A stretch of 64,000 bases of DNA, from contig NZ_ALJL01000023.1 of NCBI RefSeq assembly GCF_000287675.1, forward strand, positions 62,001-126,000. Reading direction: 5' to 3'. The notes beneath the pieces are model-generated. The model did no database searches and was not told the origin of the DNA. It saw nothing but the letters and a program-made list of their open reading frames with translations. This DNA is from Lachnoanaerobaculum sp. ICM7. GTDB lineage: Bacteria > Bacillota > Clostridia > Lachnospirales > Lachnospiraceae. Position numbers and translations under genes: made by a program. Of this stretch, positions 42,380-51,652 are shown in pieces (position 1 is the first letter of the stretch; every line of letters starts with the position of its first letter).

Positions 42380-44128
42380 CTATACCTCCAATTTCCCTTC
42401 AACAAATTCTCTCATGCCTTGTATTATCAAATATACTGATGTTGCTCCTGCATCTTGGAATCCAACTGCCCTCTCGCCTAAAGACTTAGCTCTTCCAAAT
42501 TTAGCCACATATTTCTTTGTGTTTTCTACACCTGTTCTTGCAGCTTCCTCAGCAGCTACAAGCATTTCTAATAACCCTTTATCGGCATTATTCTTCATTG
42601 TTATAACTACAGGATGCAATGCATCTACCATTGTTTTATCGCCAAGCCCTGCATGCCCTATCTCAACCACGGAATTTAAACTCTTTTCTTCCATATCAGC
42701 CAAATCAAATGCTGTTAAAGATGCTTTTGGTGCCATATCTTTAGCACCCGCTAAATACATACTTCCAAAAATCACTCCTGAAGCACCACCCATTGACATC
42801 AACATAGCATTACCTGCTTCTTCAAACAATTTATATACACTGTCTACACCATTTAGTTTATGTAATACTTTTTTTACTTCTTCCATTCCAAGCGCCATGC
42901 CTATACCATGGTCACCATCTCCTATCTTACTGTCTACTTCTGTCAAATATGGCTTATTGGATATTATTTTATTTGCAATGTAAAGTAACATATTTTTTGT
43001 ATCACTTACATTTAGTGTTTCCAATACACCGGATTTACTTCTTTCAATTGACTCATTTTCAACATTTTCATTTTTCACTTCAAAGAAATTTTCGCTATCA
43101 TCAGACTCGGTTATCTGATTTACATAACTTCCCTTAGCATAATATGGTGAGAAACATGGCATATCATAGTATTTTTTAAGTTCTTCATCTATTCTGAATA
43201 CAGAAATTGAAAATCCTCCCATTTCCATACATGTACAATAAGAACCTATATCTGCATCATGTACCTTTAAACCATCTTTATGCATAAGTCTATATAAATT
43301 ATAATAAACTATATTTAATTCAAATAATGGCGTGGATCCGAGACCATTGATAAGGACACAAATCTCGTCTCCTTTTTTCAGGTCCATCTCTTTTTTTATT
43401 TCACTATACATCCTGTCTACTATGGTCTCAGCATCTACAAGTTTTGTTCTTTCAATTCCGGGCTCACCATGTAATCCCATTCCGTATTCCATCTCATCAT
43501 CTTCAAGCTCAAATGTTGGTTTATCATTTCCCGGAAGTGTTGCAGGACTTGTTGCTAACCCGATAGTACTCACATTATCTCTTGCTTTTGAAGTAATCCT
43601 ATGAACTTCCTCTAAAGATTCACCGGCGTCCGCTGCCGCACCGGCTATCTTAAATACAAATACATCTCCTGCAATTCCTCTTCTATCATATTTTCTTTCT
43701 TTGGGTGCGGATGAGAAATCATCTTGTACCCTTACGTTCTTCGTCTTAATACCTACACTATTACATAAATCTTCAGCCATATCGAAATTCAGGTTATCAC
43801 CGGCATAACATCCGTATATAAACAGAACGCCTTTTCTCTGGTCCACCTCTTTAGCTGTATCAAAAATCAACTTAGGATTTGGGGATGCACAAATATTTCC
43901 ACATGCTACGGCATCTGCCAAACCTGCTCCACAATATCCTATAAAAAGTGGCTCATGTCCGCTTCCACCACCTATAACGATGGCAACCTTATCTTTTCTA
44001 TGCCCTTTATATATAATAGAATTCTCATCTACCGGCTTTTTATAATATCTATTATAAGCATATACATATCCGGACAACATTTCTTTAACTGAATTACCAA
44101 TATCTTTATTCAAAATTTTTTTTGACAT
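42380..44128 (-). CDS. DhaKL-type (fused) dihydroxyacetone/tetrulose kinase
   Basis: A 582-residue two-domain kinase. The N-terminal DhaK domain (about 1-330) has GGGSGHEPLF and the substrate-binding His in MGLHGEPG. The C-terminal DhaL ATP-binding domain (about 370-575) has GDGDHGIGM, whose Asp residues bind Mg-ATP. The ATP-dependent fusion form phosphorylates dihydroxyacetone or short ketoses, including erythrulose. Gene context (RpiB-like, SIS, TIM-barrel isomerases and sugar transporter) favours a C4-C5 ketose over dihydroxyacetone. Confidence 0.88.
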   Translation of the reverse strand: MSKKILNKDIGNSVKEMLSGYVYAYNRYYKKPVDENSIIYKGHRKDKVAIVIGGGSGHEPLFIGYCGAGLADAVACGNICASPNPKLIFDTAKEVDQRKGVLFIYGCYAGDNLNFDMAEDLCNSVGIKTKNVRVQDDFSSAPKERKYDRRGIAGDVFVFKIAGAAADAGESLEEVHRITSKARDNVSTIGLATSPATLPGNDKPTFELEDDEMEYGMGLHGEPGIERTKLVDAETIVDRMYSEIKKEMDLKKGDEICVLINGLGSTPLFELNIVYYNLYRLMHKDGLKVHDADIGSYCTCMEMGGFSISVFRIDEELKKYYDMPCFSPYYAKGSYVNQITESDDSENFFEVKNENVENESIERSKSGVLETLNVSDTKNMLLYIANKIISNKPYLTEVDSKIGDGDHGIGMALGMEEVKKVLHKLNGVDSVYKLFEEAGNAMLMSMGGASGVIFGSMYLAGAKDMAPKASLTAFDLADMEEKSLNSVVEIGHAGLGDKTMVDALHPVVITMKNNADKGLLEMLVAAEEAARTGVENTKKYVAKFGRAKSLGERAVGFQDAGATSVYLIIQGMREFVEGKLEV

Positions 44129-44131
44129 ATA

Positions 44132-44692
44132 TTACTCCACATTCCTATGTCTCTTTGACATATCCTCAAATGTTAAATCACAACTGTCTACTATCATCAT
44201 TACTACCATATCAAGTACAATAAATAAAGTTTGTTCAAATAGGTTTCCCATTGGCTGAATCGATTCTACAACTTTATCTCTACCTCTATAAACACTTGCC
44301 GGAACGAATAGTACATCATCTGCCAGTTCTTTTACAGCACTCCCCGATTTCGATCCGGTAATCATATATATGTATCCGCCATTTTCTTTTGCCTTTTGGC
44401 AAATATACCTTATATGTCCAATCTCACCGTCTCCTAATGTAGCAATGAGCAAATCTCCTTTATTTATAGAAGGTGTAGTATCATCCCATATCCAATGTAT
44501 CTCTTTTCCCATATGCATGAGTCTCATAGCAAACGCTCTGGTTGCCATTCCCTCTCTACCCACACCAATTAAAAATATCCTATTATATTTTTTTACTGTA
44601 TCTATAAATCTATATAAGTCTTTTTCATCCAAACTTTCATATACTCTTCGGTGCTCTTGTAAAATATCCTCATATAACTTTTTATATTCCAT
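44132..44692 (-). CDS. SIS-domain sugar isomerase (hexulose-phosphate isomerase-like)
   Basis: A 186-residue SIS domain protein with the phosphosugar-binding loop in FLIGVGREGMA (near 39-49) and a TPSINKGDLLIATLGDGE stretch. The length and one-domain form match HxlB/GutQ-type isomerases. It may convert an aldose/ketose phosphate. It lies 3 bases from both neighbours, in the sugar operon. Confidence 0.8.
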   Translation of the reverse strand: MEYKKLYEDILQEHRRVYESLDEKDLYRFIDTVKKYNRIFLIGVGREGMATRAFAMRLMHMGKEIHWIWDDTTPSINKGDLLIATLGDGEIGHIRYICQKAKENGGYIYMITGSKSGSAVKELADDVLFVPASVYRGRDKVVESIQPMGNLFEQTLFIVLDMVVMMIVDSCDLTFEDMSKRHRNVE

Positions 44693-44695
44693 AGT

Positions 44696-45586
44696 TTACA
44701 CTCCAAGATTCTTATGTAAGAAGTCCATTGTTTTTTTCATGTTTTCAAAAACAATTTCATCCTTTTCTTCATAAGCTGTAACAACTTCCAAATATTGATA
44801 AATGTCATCCAAACCGGACTTTTTTGTGGCCTCTAAGATTTTCTCCGGCGTTATTATTCCATTTGGATTTGTAAAATCCCAATGCCTATCATATAGTCCA
44901 TCTGTTTGTTGTAAATGTATTCCACCTATATGTTTTTTACATTTTCCAAACCATATATCAATATCTGCTTCTTCTTTTAACAACGGATTAAATAATGCAT
45001 GTCCCCAATCAATCAATAACTTATATGGTATACTGCTTCCCGACAAATCTTCCATAAGTTTCAATGATGCTCCGGGTGAGTGCGGAAACTCTGTTTCCAA
45101 TGGAGTTGCTTCTATTTGTATCTCTTTTATTCCGCTTTCGGAAGCATATTCTGCCAAAACAAACAAGTATTCCAACAACTCCTTATATGCTTCCTCCCTT
45201 AATTTACTGTCGTATGAAACTTTATTTGACATACCGCCTACAGGACTTCCAATAATATCTGTACCAAGTTCAAGTGAAACATCTACAGCTCTTTTAAAGT
45301 ATTCTAACGCCAAATTTCTCTGTTCTTTTATCGGGCCCAAGAAATGTGGAAATGTGTATGCGGCATTTCCTGCAAAATTACTGTCTATCACCAATCCAAA
45401 GCTATTAAAAGCATCTCTGTACTGCCTGGCAATGCTGTTTCTTTCTTTTTCACTCCACCATGGGTCTATAAAGTCCCATGAGAATTGTATATGATCTATA
45501 TTAAAGTCTTCTTTACATATTTTTGCTAATATTTCAGGTTCCATCCACCTTTTTACAGCAAACGATAAGTTTAAACCCAGCTTCAT
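44696..45586 (-). CDS. Sugar phosphate isomerase/epimerase (TIM barrel, tetrulose/erythrulose type?)
   Basis: A 296-residue xylose-isomerase-like TIM barrel. Metal-ligand candidates are the Glu of IEATPLETE (near 150), Asp of LIDWGHA, His of GGIHLQQTDG, and the Glu of YLEVV. It overlaps the permease stop by 4 bases. A fourth sugar-isomerase-type enzyme in this regulon, so the incoming sugar probably needs several rearrangements. Confidence 0.78.
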   Translation of the reverse strand: MKLGLNLSFAVKRWMEPEILAKICKEDFNIDHIQFSWDFIDPWWSEKERNSIARQYRDAFNSFGLVIDSNFAGNAAYTFPHFLGPIKEQRNLALEYFKRAVDVSLELGTDIIGSPVGGMSNKVSYDSKLREEAYKELLEYLFVLAEYASESGIKEIQIEATPLETEFPHSPGASLKLMEDLSGSSIPYKLLIDWGHALFNPLLKEEADIDIWFGKCKKHIGGIHLQQTDGLYDRHWDFTNPNGIITPEKILEATKKSGLDDIYQYLEVVTAYEEKDEIVFENMKKTMDFLHKNLGV

Positions 45587-46560
45587 GATCTTGCCCTTCT
45601 TTCTCTAATTATTTCCATTATAGAACTGAAAGAAATTGCAAGAACCACTACTATTCCACTTACTGCTTGCTGCCAATATGCATTTACTCCAAATAATACT
45701 ATCATATTTGATATTATGCTTATAATAGCTGCACCTATTAATGCACCGGCCGGATTTCCAATACCTCCATTTAATGAAACACCACCTATAACTGATGCTG
45801 CAATTGAGTTCATTGGCCAGCTTTCACCTAATGTAGACTGTGCGGAGCCAAGTCTGCAAACGTACAACAATCCTGCCAATGACGATATCAAACCAACTGC
45901 AACGTAAATGAACACCCTTATTTTATCTACTTTTATACCCAAAATAGTTGCCGCTTCTCTTGAGTTACCTATAGCATATATATATCTACCTGTTTTAGTT
46001 TTCTTTACTAAAAATAACACAAGTAGCAATACTATTATACAAAAGATAAATGGCATAGGCACAATACCAAGGCTTCCTTTGCCTAAAAACTGAATTTGCT
46101 CCGGTATTCCTGTTATTGCCTTTCCCTTCGTTAAGACCAAGTTTATTCCACCATAAACTCCCTGCATACCTATTGTGGCAACCATTGAATTTAATCTAAG
46201 CTTTGTTATAATAAGTCCGTTTAGTAATCCAAAAAATATTCCAAATATTAAACCACATATAAGAGCTAACCAAGGATTTATTTTTGCATAAATCATAAGC
46301 ATTCCTGATAATATTCCACATAAGGTTGCTATCTTTCCAACTGATAAATCAAGTTCTCCCACTAAAAGTAATAAAGATTGTGCAATACCTATCATACCTA
46401 TTATAGCCAGATCTCTTAGTAAAGACTGAATATTATATACATCCAGAAAATATGGAGATCCTATACATGCAATAACAAACATTATAATTAAAACCATTCC
46501 GATGGCAGTCATATTGCTACGCTTAAATATATTTAAAATGCTATTTTTATTTTTCATCAC
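45583..46560 (-). CDS. Sugar ABC transporter permease (RbsC family)
   Basis: A 325-residue BPD_transp_2 permease of about ten helices with GELDLSVGK (near 67-75) and GGVSLNGGIGNPAG. It is partner to the ATPase directly upstream, whose coding region it overlaps by 14 bases. Confidence 0.92.
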   Translation of the reverse strand: MMKNKNSILNIFKRSNMTAIGMVLIIMFVIACIGSPYFLDVYNIQSLLRDLAIIGMIGIAQSLLLLVGELDLSVGKIATLCGILSGMLMIYAKINPWLALICGLIFGIFFGLLNGLIITKLRLNSMVATIGMQGVYGGINLVLTKGKAITGIPEQIQFLGKGSLGIVPMPFIFCIIVLLLVLFLVKKTKTGRYIYAIGNSREAATILGIKVDKIRVFIYVAVGLISSLAGLLYVCRLGSAQSTLGESWPMNSIAASVIGGVSLNGGIGNPAGALIGAAIISIISNMIVLFGVNAYWQQAVSGIVVVLAISFSSIMEIIRERRARS

Positions 46561-48055
46561 TTGTCACCTGTTTAACCTTATTTAATCCTATTATCGCTCC
46601 AAGTAGAGTTCTATCATCAGTTGATGCATCATATTCTCCTGCATTGTGGCCATCATAAAGAGCTATGATTCTATTGGAACACTTCATTATTTCTTCCATT
46701 TCCGAAGATATCATTATTATTCCTATTTGTTCCTCTTCTGCTAACCTTTTCATCAATTTATATATTTCAATCTTAGTTCCAACATCTATTCCTTTTGTCG
46801 GCTCATCAAATACTAAAACTTTAGGTTTTGCATTCATGGATCTTCCGATAATTACTTTTTGTTGATTTCCTCCACTTAAGAATTGTATCTGCTTATCTGC
46901 ATCAGGAGTTTTTATATCATATAATTTAATTATATCATCCGCCAAGTCTTGCTCTTTTGTTCTTGAAAGGCCAAGACCCGACCTTAAACTGTCTAAAGCA
47001 GTAATTGATATATTTTCTCTAATTGAAAGCATCGGAAGAATTCCATCTTTTTTTCTTTCTTCCGGTAAATAAATATACCCTTTAGACACGCTCCAATTAC
47101 TATCACCCTTTTTCCAAGGTTCACCTTCAAATATGATTTCACCGGAATATATAGGTAGTATTCCCAGAATAGCTTGCATTAACTCGCTCCTTCCGGCTCC
47201 TACCAAACCTGTAAATCCGAGTATCTCCCCTCTTCTCAAATTAAAACTGACATCATGGAATCTTTCACCACTCAGTTTTTTTACTTCCATAATATTTTCA
47301 TTGCTAACTTTTTCTGAATAAAACTTCTGATCAAGCACTTTTTCTCTACCTGTCATCTGCTTTACTATCCAGCTATCATCGACTTCGCTTATCTTTGCAT
47401 ATGATATCCTCTTACCATTTCTAAATACTGTAATTACATCACATAACTCAAATATTTCTTCAAGTTTATGAGAAATAAAAACAACAGCTTTATTCTCACT
47501 TGCTATCCTTTTAACAATATCAAATAATATTCTGGTGTCCTTAACAGTAAGGCTGGTGGTAGGTTCGTCCAACATAAGAACTTCATAATCTACATTCGAT
47601 ACGGCTCTTGCAATTTGAAGTAACTGCTGTGATGATACTGAAATATCTCTCACCAAGTCACTTGGACTTACCGGTATATTAAACTTCTCTAAAATAGGTA
47701 ACGCTTTTTTCCCTAATTCTCCTTGATTTATTGTGCCCTTAATATCAAATTTTTCAAAAGGCATAAACAAGTTTTCTGCAACAGTCATATGTTTAAACAG
47801 ATCTATCTCTTGCGGTACATACGCAACCTTTTTAAATAAGTCCTTATTTTTTATTGCATTTCTTCCTTCTACTAAAACTTCTCCTTCTTCAGGTGTATAT
47901 ACTCCTGTAAGGCATTTTATCAATGTACTCTTTCCGGCTCCGTTTTCTCCTATTACTGCATGTATTTCTCCAGGTTCAAATGAAATATCTACTGAGTCCA
48001 GAGCCAAAACCCCAGGAAATTTTTTACTTATATTTTTTGCTTCTAATACTGACAC
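46547..48055 (-). CDS. Sugar ABC transporter ATP-binding protein (RbsA family)
   Basis: A 502-residue tandem ATPase. The first domain has GENGAGKST and LMLDEPTTSL. The second has LSGGNQQKV and LVFDEPTKGID with GAGRSE in the P-loop position, as usual for RbsA. It contrasts with the degenerate paralogue at 49.3 kb. A hairpin separates it from the upstream binding-protein gene. Confidence 0.92.
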   Translation of the reverse strand: MSVLEAKNISKKFPGVLALDSVDISFEPGEIHAVIGENGAGKSTLIKCLTGVYTPEEGEVLVEGRNAIKNKDLFKKVAYVPQEIDLFKHMTVAENLFMPFEKFDIKGTINQGELGKKALPILEKFNIPVSPSDLVRDISVSSQQLLQIARAVSNVDYEVLMLDEPTTSLTVKDTRILFDIVKRIASENKAVVFISHKLEEIFELCDVITVFRNGKRISYAKISEVDDSWIVKQMTGREKVLDQKFYSEKVSNENIMEVKKLSGERFHDVSFNLRRGEILGFTGLVGAGRSELMQAILGILPIYSGEIIFEGEPWKKGDSNWSVSKGYIYLPEERKKDGILPMLSIRENISITALDSLRSGLGLSRTKEQDLADDIIKLYDIKTPDADKQIQFLSGGNQQKVIIGRSMNAKPKVLVFDEPTKGIDVGTKIEIYKLMKRLAEEEQIGIIMISSEMEEIMKCSNRIIALYDGHNAGEYDASTDDRTLLGAIIGLNKVKQVTSDEK

Positions 48056-48084
48056 ATTGACCTCTTTTTATAATTTTTGGTATT

Positions 48085-48122
48085 AAAAAAGACCCATGAG
48101 CCAATTAATTAGCCATAGGTCT
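48085..48122 (-). terminator. Hairpin/partial terminator between binding protein and ATPase genes
   Basis: An imperfect stem (48090-48104 with 48111-48122, about 12 pairs), followed by six T's on the minus strand. It would let the binding-protein mRNA accumulate over the rest of the operon. Confidence 0.65.
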
Positions 48123-48142
48123 CATATCTTCTACATTTTATT

Positions 48143-49153
48143 CTATTTTCCTGATACTATTTGTTTCCACTCATCTATATTTGTAGCATCAATATAGCCA
48201 ATTCCTGTATCAATCTTCTTTGGAATTTCCATACCATTTGCTTTTTGCCACATCATAAGAACTGCGTATTCTCCCTGCATCTGTGGCATTGTTGATGATG
48301 TAGCTTGAATAGTATTTGGTACATAATCTAATATCTCAATAAGATTATCCATAGCTACGAACTTAACTGTACCTGACTTACCTGCTTCCTCTATAGCTGC
48401 TGCTATACCGGAACCACCGGCATCACAGTTTAAGAATCCTGCCAAATCAGGATTTGCGGCCAAAACTGCTGCTGCTTGAGTCTTTGCAGTTTCTATACTG
48501 TCATTATCAATTCCACCATCAATAACTTCAATATTAGGATACTTTTTCAATGCTTCTAAATGTGCTTTATATCTCTCTGCATGATTTGGAGCCGATGGTG
48601 CACCTTGCATAACTGCAACTTTTCCCTTCTCGCCGATCAACTCTGCCAGTTTATCTGCAGCAATTGTAGCTTGCTCCGAAAAATCATTTCCAACGCTTGT
48701 CAAATTACTTCCTTCCGGAGTTGGTGCATCAAAAAGTATTACCGGAATGCCTCTAGCCTCTATCTCCTCAATAACTGCCTTACTGCCCTCATAATCTACC
48801 GGGTCAAGGCAAATCCCATCCGGATGAGTTGCAGCCGCCTGCTCAAGTGTTGAGTTCTGCTCAGTCACATCTGCATTCTCAGGTGCGCGATAATCAATTG
48901 TTATTTTTCTTCCTGTTTGTGCTGAGAGCATATCTGCTTGTTTCTTAGCACCTATATTTACTTGATCAAACCATGCATGTACAGTCTTTGGAACTATAAC
49001 AAATGTCATATCTTTGCCCTCACCTGTAGCTGTTTGAGCAGCTTCGGTGTTAGCCCCTGTATTTTCTACCTTGCCCCCTGTATTTGAGCATCCTGCAAGA
49101 AGTGTGAATGTCAAACAACAACCAACGATTGCTCCCAAAATTCTTCTCTTCAT
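48143..49153 (-). CDS. Sugar ABC transporter substrate-binding lipoprotein (RbsB family)
   Basis: The ATG at 49153 follows GGGAGG, so the 12-residue longer reading is rejected. The 336-residue protein has a lipoprotein signal ending LLAGCS, an acidic linker, and a type I sugar-binding domain with a ligand-binding DPVDYEGS and FNCDAGGSG-like hinge. It resembles binding proteins for ribose, erythritol or similar polyols. It is the first gene of the uptake operon, just downstream of the YesMN-like regulator genes. Confidence 0.9.
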   Translation of the reverse strand: MKRRILGAIVGCCLTFTLLAGCSNTGGKVENTGANTEAAQTATGEGKDMTFVIVPKTVHAWFDQVNIGAKKQADMLSAQTGRKITIDYRAPENADVTEQNSTLEQAAATHPDGICLDPVDYEGSKAVIEEIEARGIPVILFDAPTPEGSNLTSVGNDFSEQATIAADKLAELIGEKGKVAVMQGAPSAPNHAERYKAHLEALKKYPNIEVIDGGIDNDSIETAKTQAAAVLAANPDLAGFLNCDAGGSGIAAAIEEAGKSGTVKFVAMDNLIEILDYVPNTIQATSSTMPQMQGEYAVLMMWQKANGMEIPKKIDTGIGYIDATNIDEWKQIVSGK

Positions 49154-49264
49154 TACTACCTCCCTACGTACTGTTTTATTTATATACAATATACTTATAA
49201 TATCACTCTAAAACAATGTGAATAAACAAAGAATTTGTGTGAGTAATTCAAGATAGTTTATCTT

Positions 49265-50677
49265 TTATATACATATAATTTCATCTGAAATGTCTTCCAT
49301 ATACTCAGTCCTTGATTTTATTACTATTACTGTCGTCCCCGCTTTAGCAAATTTTTTCAGATAATTTTTAATCAACGACAATCCATAGTTATCACAATAT
49401 ATAAACGGCTCAAATATAATAAAAACCTTTGGTCTAAAAATAAGCCATCTTTCCAGTGAAACACATATCTTTTGGTTTACATCTAATGCACTCACCAAAT
49501 CCGACTTATTTATATCCTTAGATTTTAATTCTTCAAATATAACCCTTTTTAATTCATATTGATTTATTAAATAATTAAGATTAGATATTTTGTTCAAAGA
49601 AGGTAATAAAAGATTATCTTCTATACTCATATTTTCAGCCAAAAAATCTCTCTCTCCTATCCCATCAACGGAAATTATTTTCTTCTCAATTAAATCTTGT
49701 ACACGTATAACTTTTTGATAGTATCCTTCTATAAAATATTTTTTATCTCTATTATTAACTCCGGATATAGCCTCAAAAAATTTATATCTATTATTATGAT
49801 CTTCTATTATAAAGCTATATACCTTTCCCTTTGAAAAACTATATGTTTCAATATTTTTACCGAAGAAATTCCCACTTACCGAATATACTTCATCATTACT
49901 ATGTAATCTATTATATGTATATACACTACTTAAACTACTTATTTTTTCATTCATAGTACTTCCAACTATAAAATTATATAATTTATCTATACCTTCGATA
50001 CTATCTTTTCTACATACTTTTACTATGCAACCCTTCTTGAAACAAACAAATATATCAGAACATTTATATGAAGCCATTTGTGAATATGTATTCAATATTA
50101 TTGTCATATCCTCTTTCATATTTGTTTTAATCCATTTTGAGAATAGTTCTATATATTCATATTTCATATTTGTAAACTCATCTTCAATTATCACAATCTT
50201 CTTATTTAGAATAATTGCTCTTATAAATTCTATCTGATACCTTGTCAGGACACCCAACTCCCCTACTTTTTTACTACCTGAAATATCTAACCCAAAATCT
50301 CCTAAAACCACCTCTATTCTCTTTATCATATTTCTTAAGTTATTTTTACTTAAGAACCATTTTCCCTCTCTCAAATATATATATTCAGCCACGGTCCAAT
50401 CATCTATTATCTTGTTTTGTAATGAGAATATGTATATATACTCTTTAATTTTTTTTGCACTATTCAATAGTTTATTATCAACAAAAAACACTCCTTCATA
50501 TTTCTTCTCGTCAATGTTGCCTTTAATAATCTTCAGAAAAATATCTCTGCCTGAATAATCTAAACCCGCAAGAGAATATATCATTCCACCAAAAAAAGAT
50601 ATTGAAGCATTATATAGTTTCCCCATGCTTTCTTTTTTCAAACTCAAATTTTTTACCTGAAACAAGATTTTCATCAT
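49265..50677 (-). CDS. Degenerate RbsA-like ABC protein (likely ATPase-dead) in a two-component operon
   Basis: A 470-residue tandem ABC-like protein. It has the RbsA length and domain order, but the first Walker A reads GLDYSGRD (38-45), without the Lys-Ser/Thr, and the second P-loop region has no match (IIEDHNNRYK). The first signature is ELGVLTRYQ rather than LSGGQ. The first Walker B is partly kept (VIIEDEF), and the second half keeps a trace in ALDVNQK and FIIFEPF. It shares a 4-base overlap with the sensor kinase gene. A binding or sensing role beside the kinase is more likely than transport. No permease adjoins it. Confidence 0.75.
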   Translation of the reverse strand: MMKILFQVKNLSLKKESMGKLYNASISFFGGMIYSLAGLDYSGRDIFLKIIKGNIDEKKYEGVFFVDNKLLNSAKKIKEYIYIFSLQNKIIDDWTVAEYIYLREGKWFLSKNNLRNMIKRIEVVLGDFGLDISGSKKVGELGVLTRYQIEFIRAIILNKKIVIIEDEFTNMKYEYIELFSKWIKTNMKEDMTIILNTYSQMASYKCSDIFVCFKKGCIVKVCRKDSIEGIDKLYNFIVGSTMNEKISSLSSVYTYNRLHSNDEVYSVSGNFFGKNIETYSFSKGKVYSFIIEDHNNRYKFFEAISGVNNRDKKYFIEGYYQKVIRVQDLIEKKIISVDGIGERDFLAENMSIEDNLLLPSLNKISNLNYLINQYELKRVIFEELKSKDINKSDLVSALDVNQKICVSLERWLIFRPKVFIIFEPFIYCDNYGLSLIKNYLKKFAKAGTTVIVIKSRTEYMEDISDEIICI

Positions 50678-51642
50678 AACTCATCCTCATAAGCTTTCAG
50701 CTGTATCGGTAGCAATATTTCAACATCTGTTCCTTGTCCAAAACTGCTATACACCGTTAACCCATAATCCTCTCCATACAGTAAATTAATTCTTTTATGT
50801 ATATTAGGTAAAGCGATTCCTGTATTATTTGAATTGGGATTATCTACTAACTTTCTATAGTCTCCTTCAAATATTCTTCTATTAAGTTCTTTTAGTTCCT
50901 CTACCTTCATTCCCCTTCCGTTGTCCATTATCATAATCATTAAATATTTTTCAATTAAGTTCACTTCTATCCTTACAACACCACCGTTACGTACTCCTTC
51001 AAGACCATGATAAATTGCATTTTCTACTATAGGTTGCAGAATAAGCCTTGGAACATAGCAATCATATACGTTTATGTCCTCTTCCCCTACTTCTATCTCC
51101 AAGTGAAATCGTCCCCTAAATCTATATTCCTGTATCTTCATATAGTTCTTAACATTTTCCAACTCATCTCTTAACCTGGACATATTTCCATTTTTACTTA
51201 TACTATATCTAAAAAAAGATCCTAATGTCGCTATCATATCTGCAACATTATCATCATCATTACATAATGCTTCTCCTCTTATTGAATCTAGCGTATTATA
51301 TAGAAAATGAGGATTTATTTGACTTTGTAATGCTGTCAATTCAGTTTGTTTATTAAAAATTTCAACGATATTTTTTTTGATTTTTTCATTTGTATATTTT
51401 TCTATATAATTTATCAGTTCATTACAAAAATCATTTTCCTTCAAATTATCCTCAAATACATCATTCATTGTATTTAACAGTCTTGAATATTCCAAAAAGG
51501 TTTTTAATAAATATAAAAAAACAGCAATTAGTATAAGTTCTTTGGTTATTTTAAAAAACACATTTGTACTATAGATGATTTCAGCAACACTAAGAACTAT
51601 AGCAATACCCACCATACATACAATTTTAATAAAAAATCTCAT
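50674..51642 (-). CDS. YesM/LytS-type sensor histidine kinase without a sensor domain
   Basis: A 322-residue kinase of the His_kinase (PF06580) class. It has two membrane helices (about 5-22 and 28-46) with almost no outside loop, a coiled segment, then the His in QINPHFLYNTLD. The ATPase domain has ENAIYHGLEG and DNGRGM. Most YesM kinases carry a large extracellular dCACHE domain; this one lacks it, so the signal must come through a partner, such as the co-transcribed RbsA-like protein or the binding protein. Confidence 0.85.
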   Translation of the reverse strand: MRFFIKIVCMVGIAIVLSVAEIIYSTNVFFKITKELILIAVFLYLLKTFLEYSRLLNTMNDVFEDNLKENDFCNELINYIEKYTNEKIKKNIVEIFNKQTELTALQSQINPHFLYNTLDSIRGEALCNDDDNVADMIATLGSFFRYSISKNGNMSRLRDELENVKNYMKIQEYRFRGRFHLEIEVGEEDINVYDCYVPRLILQPIVENAIYHGLEGVRNGGVVRIEVNLIEKYLMIMIMDNGRGMKVEELKELNRRIFEGDYRKLVDNPNSNNTGIALPNIHKRINLLYGEDYGLTVYSSFGQGTDVEILLPIQLKAYEDEL

Positions 51643-51652
51643 ATGGCTCCCT

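Noticed and set aside
42165-42983. 272-codon plus-strand open frame
   Set aside because: Antisense to the DhaL part of the kinase gene and to the RpiB-like gene; a codon-bias shadow with no known domain.
44802-45494. 230-codon plus-strand open frame
   Set aside because: Antisense to the TIM-barrel isomerase gene, no start signal, Ser/Ile-rich shadow composition.
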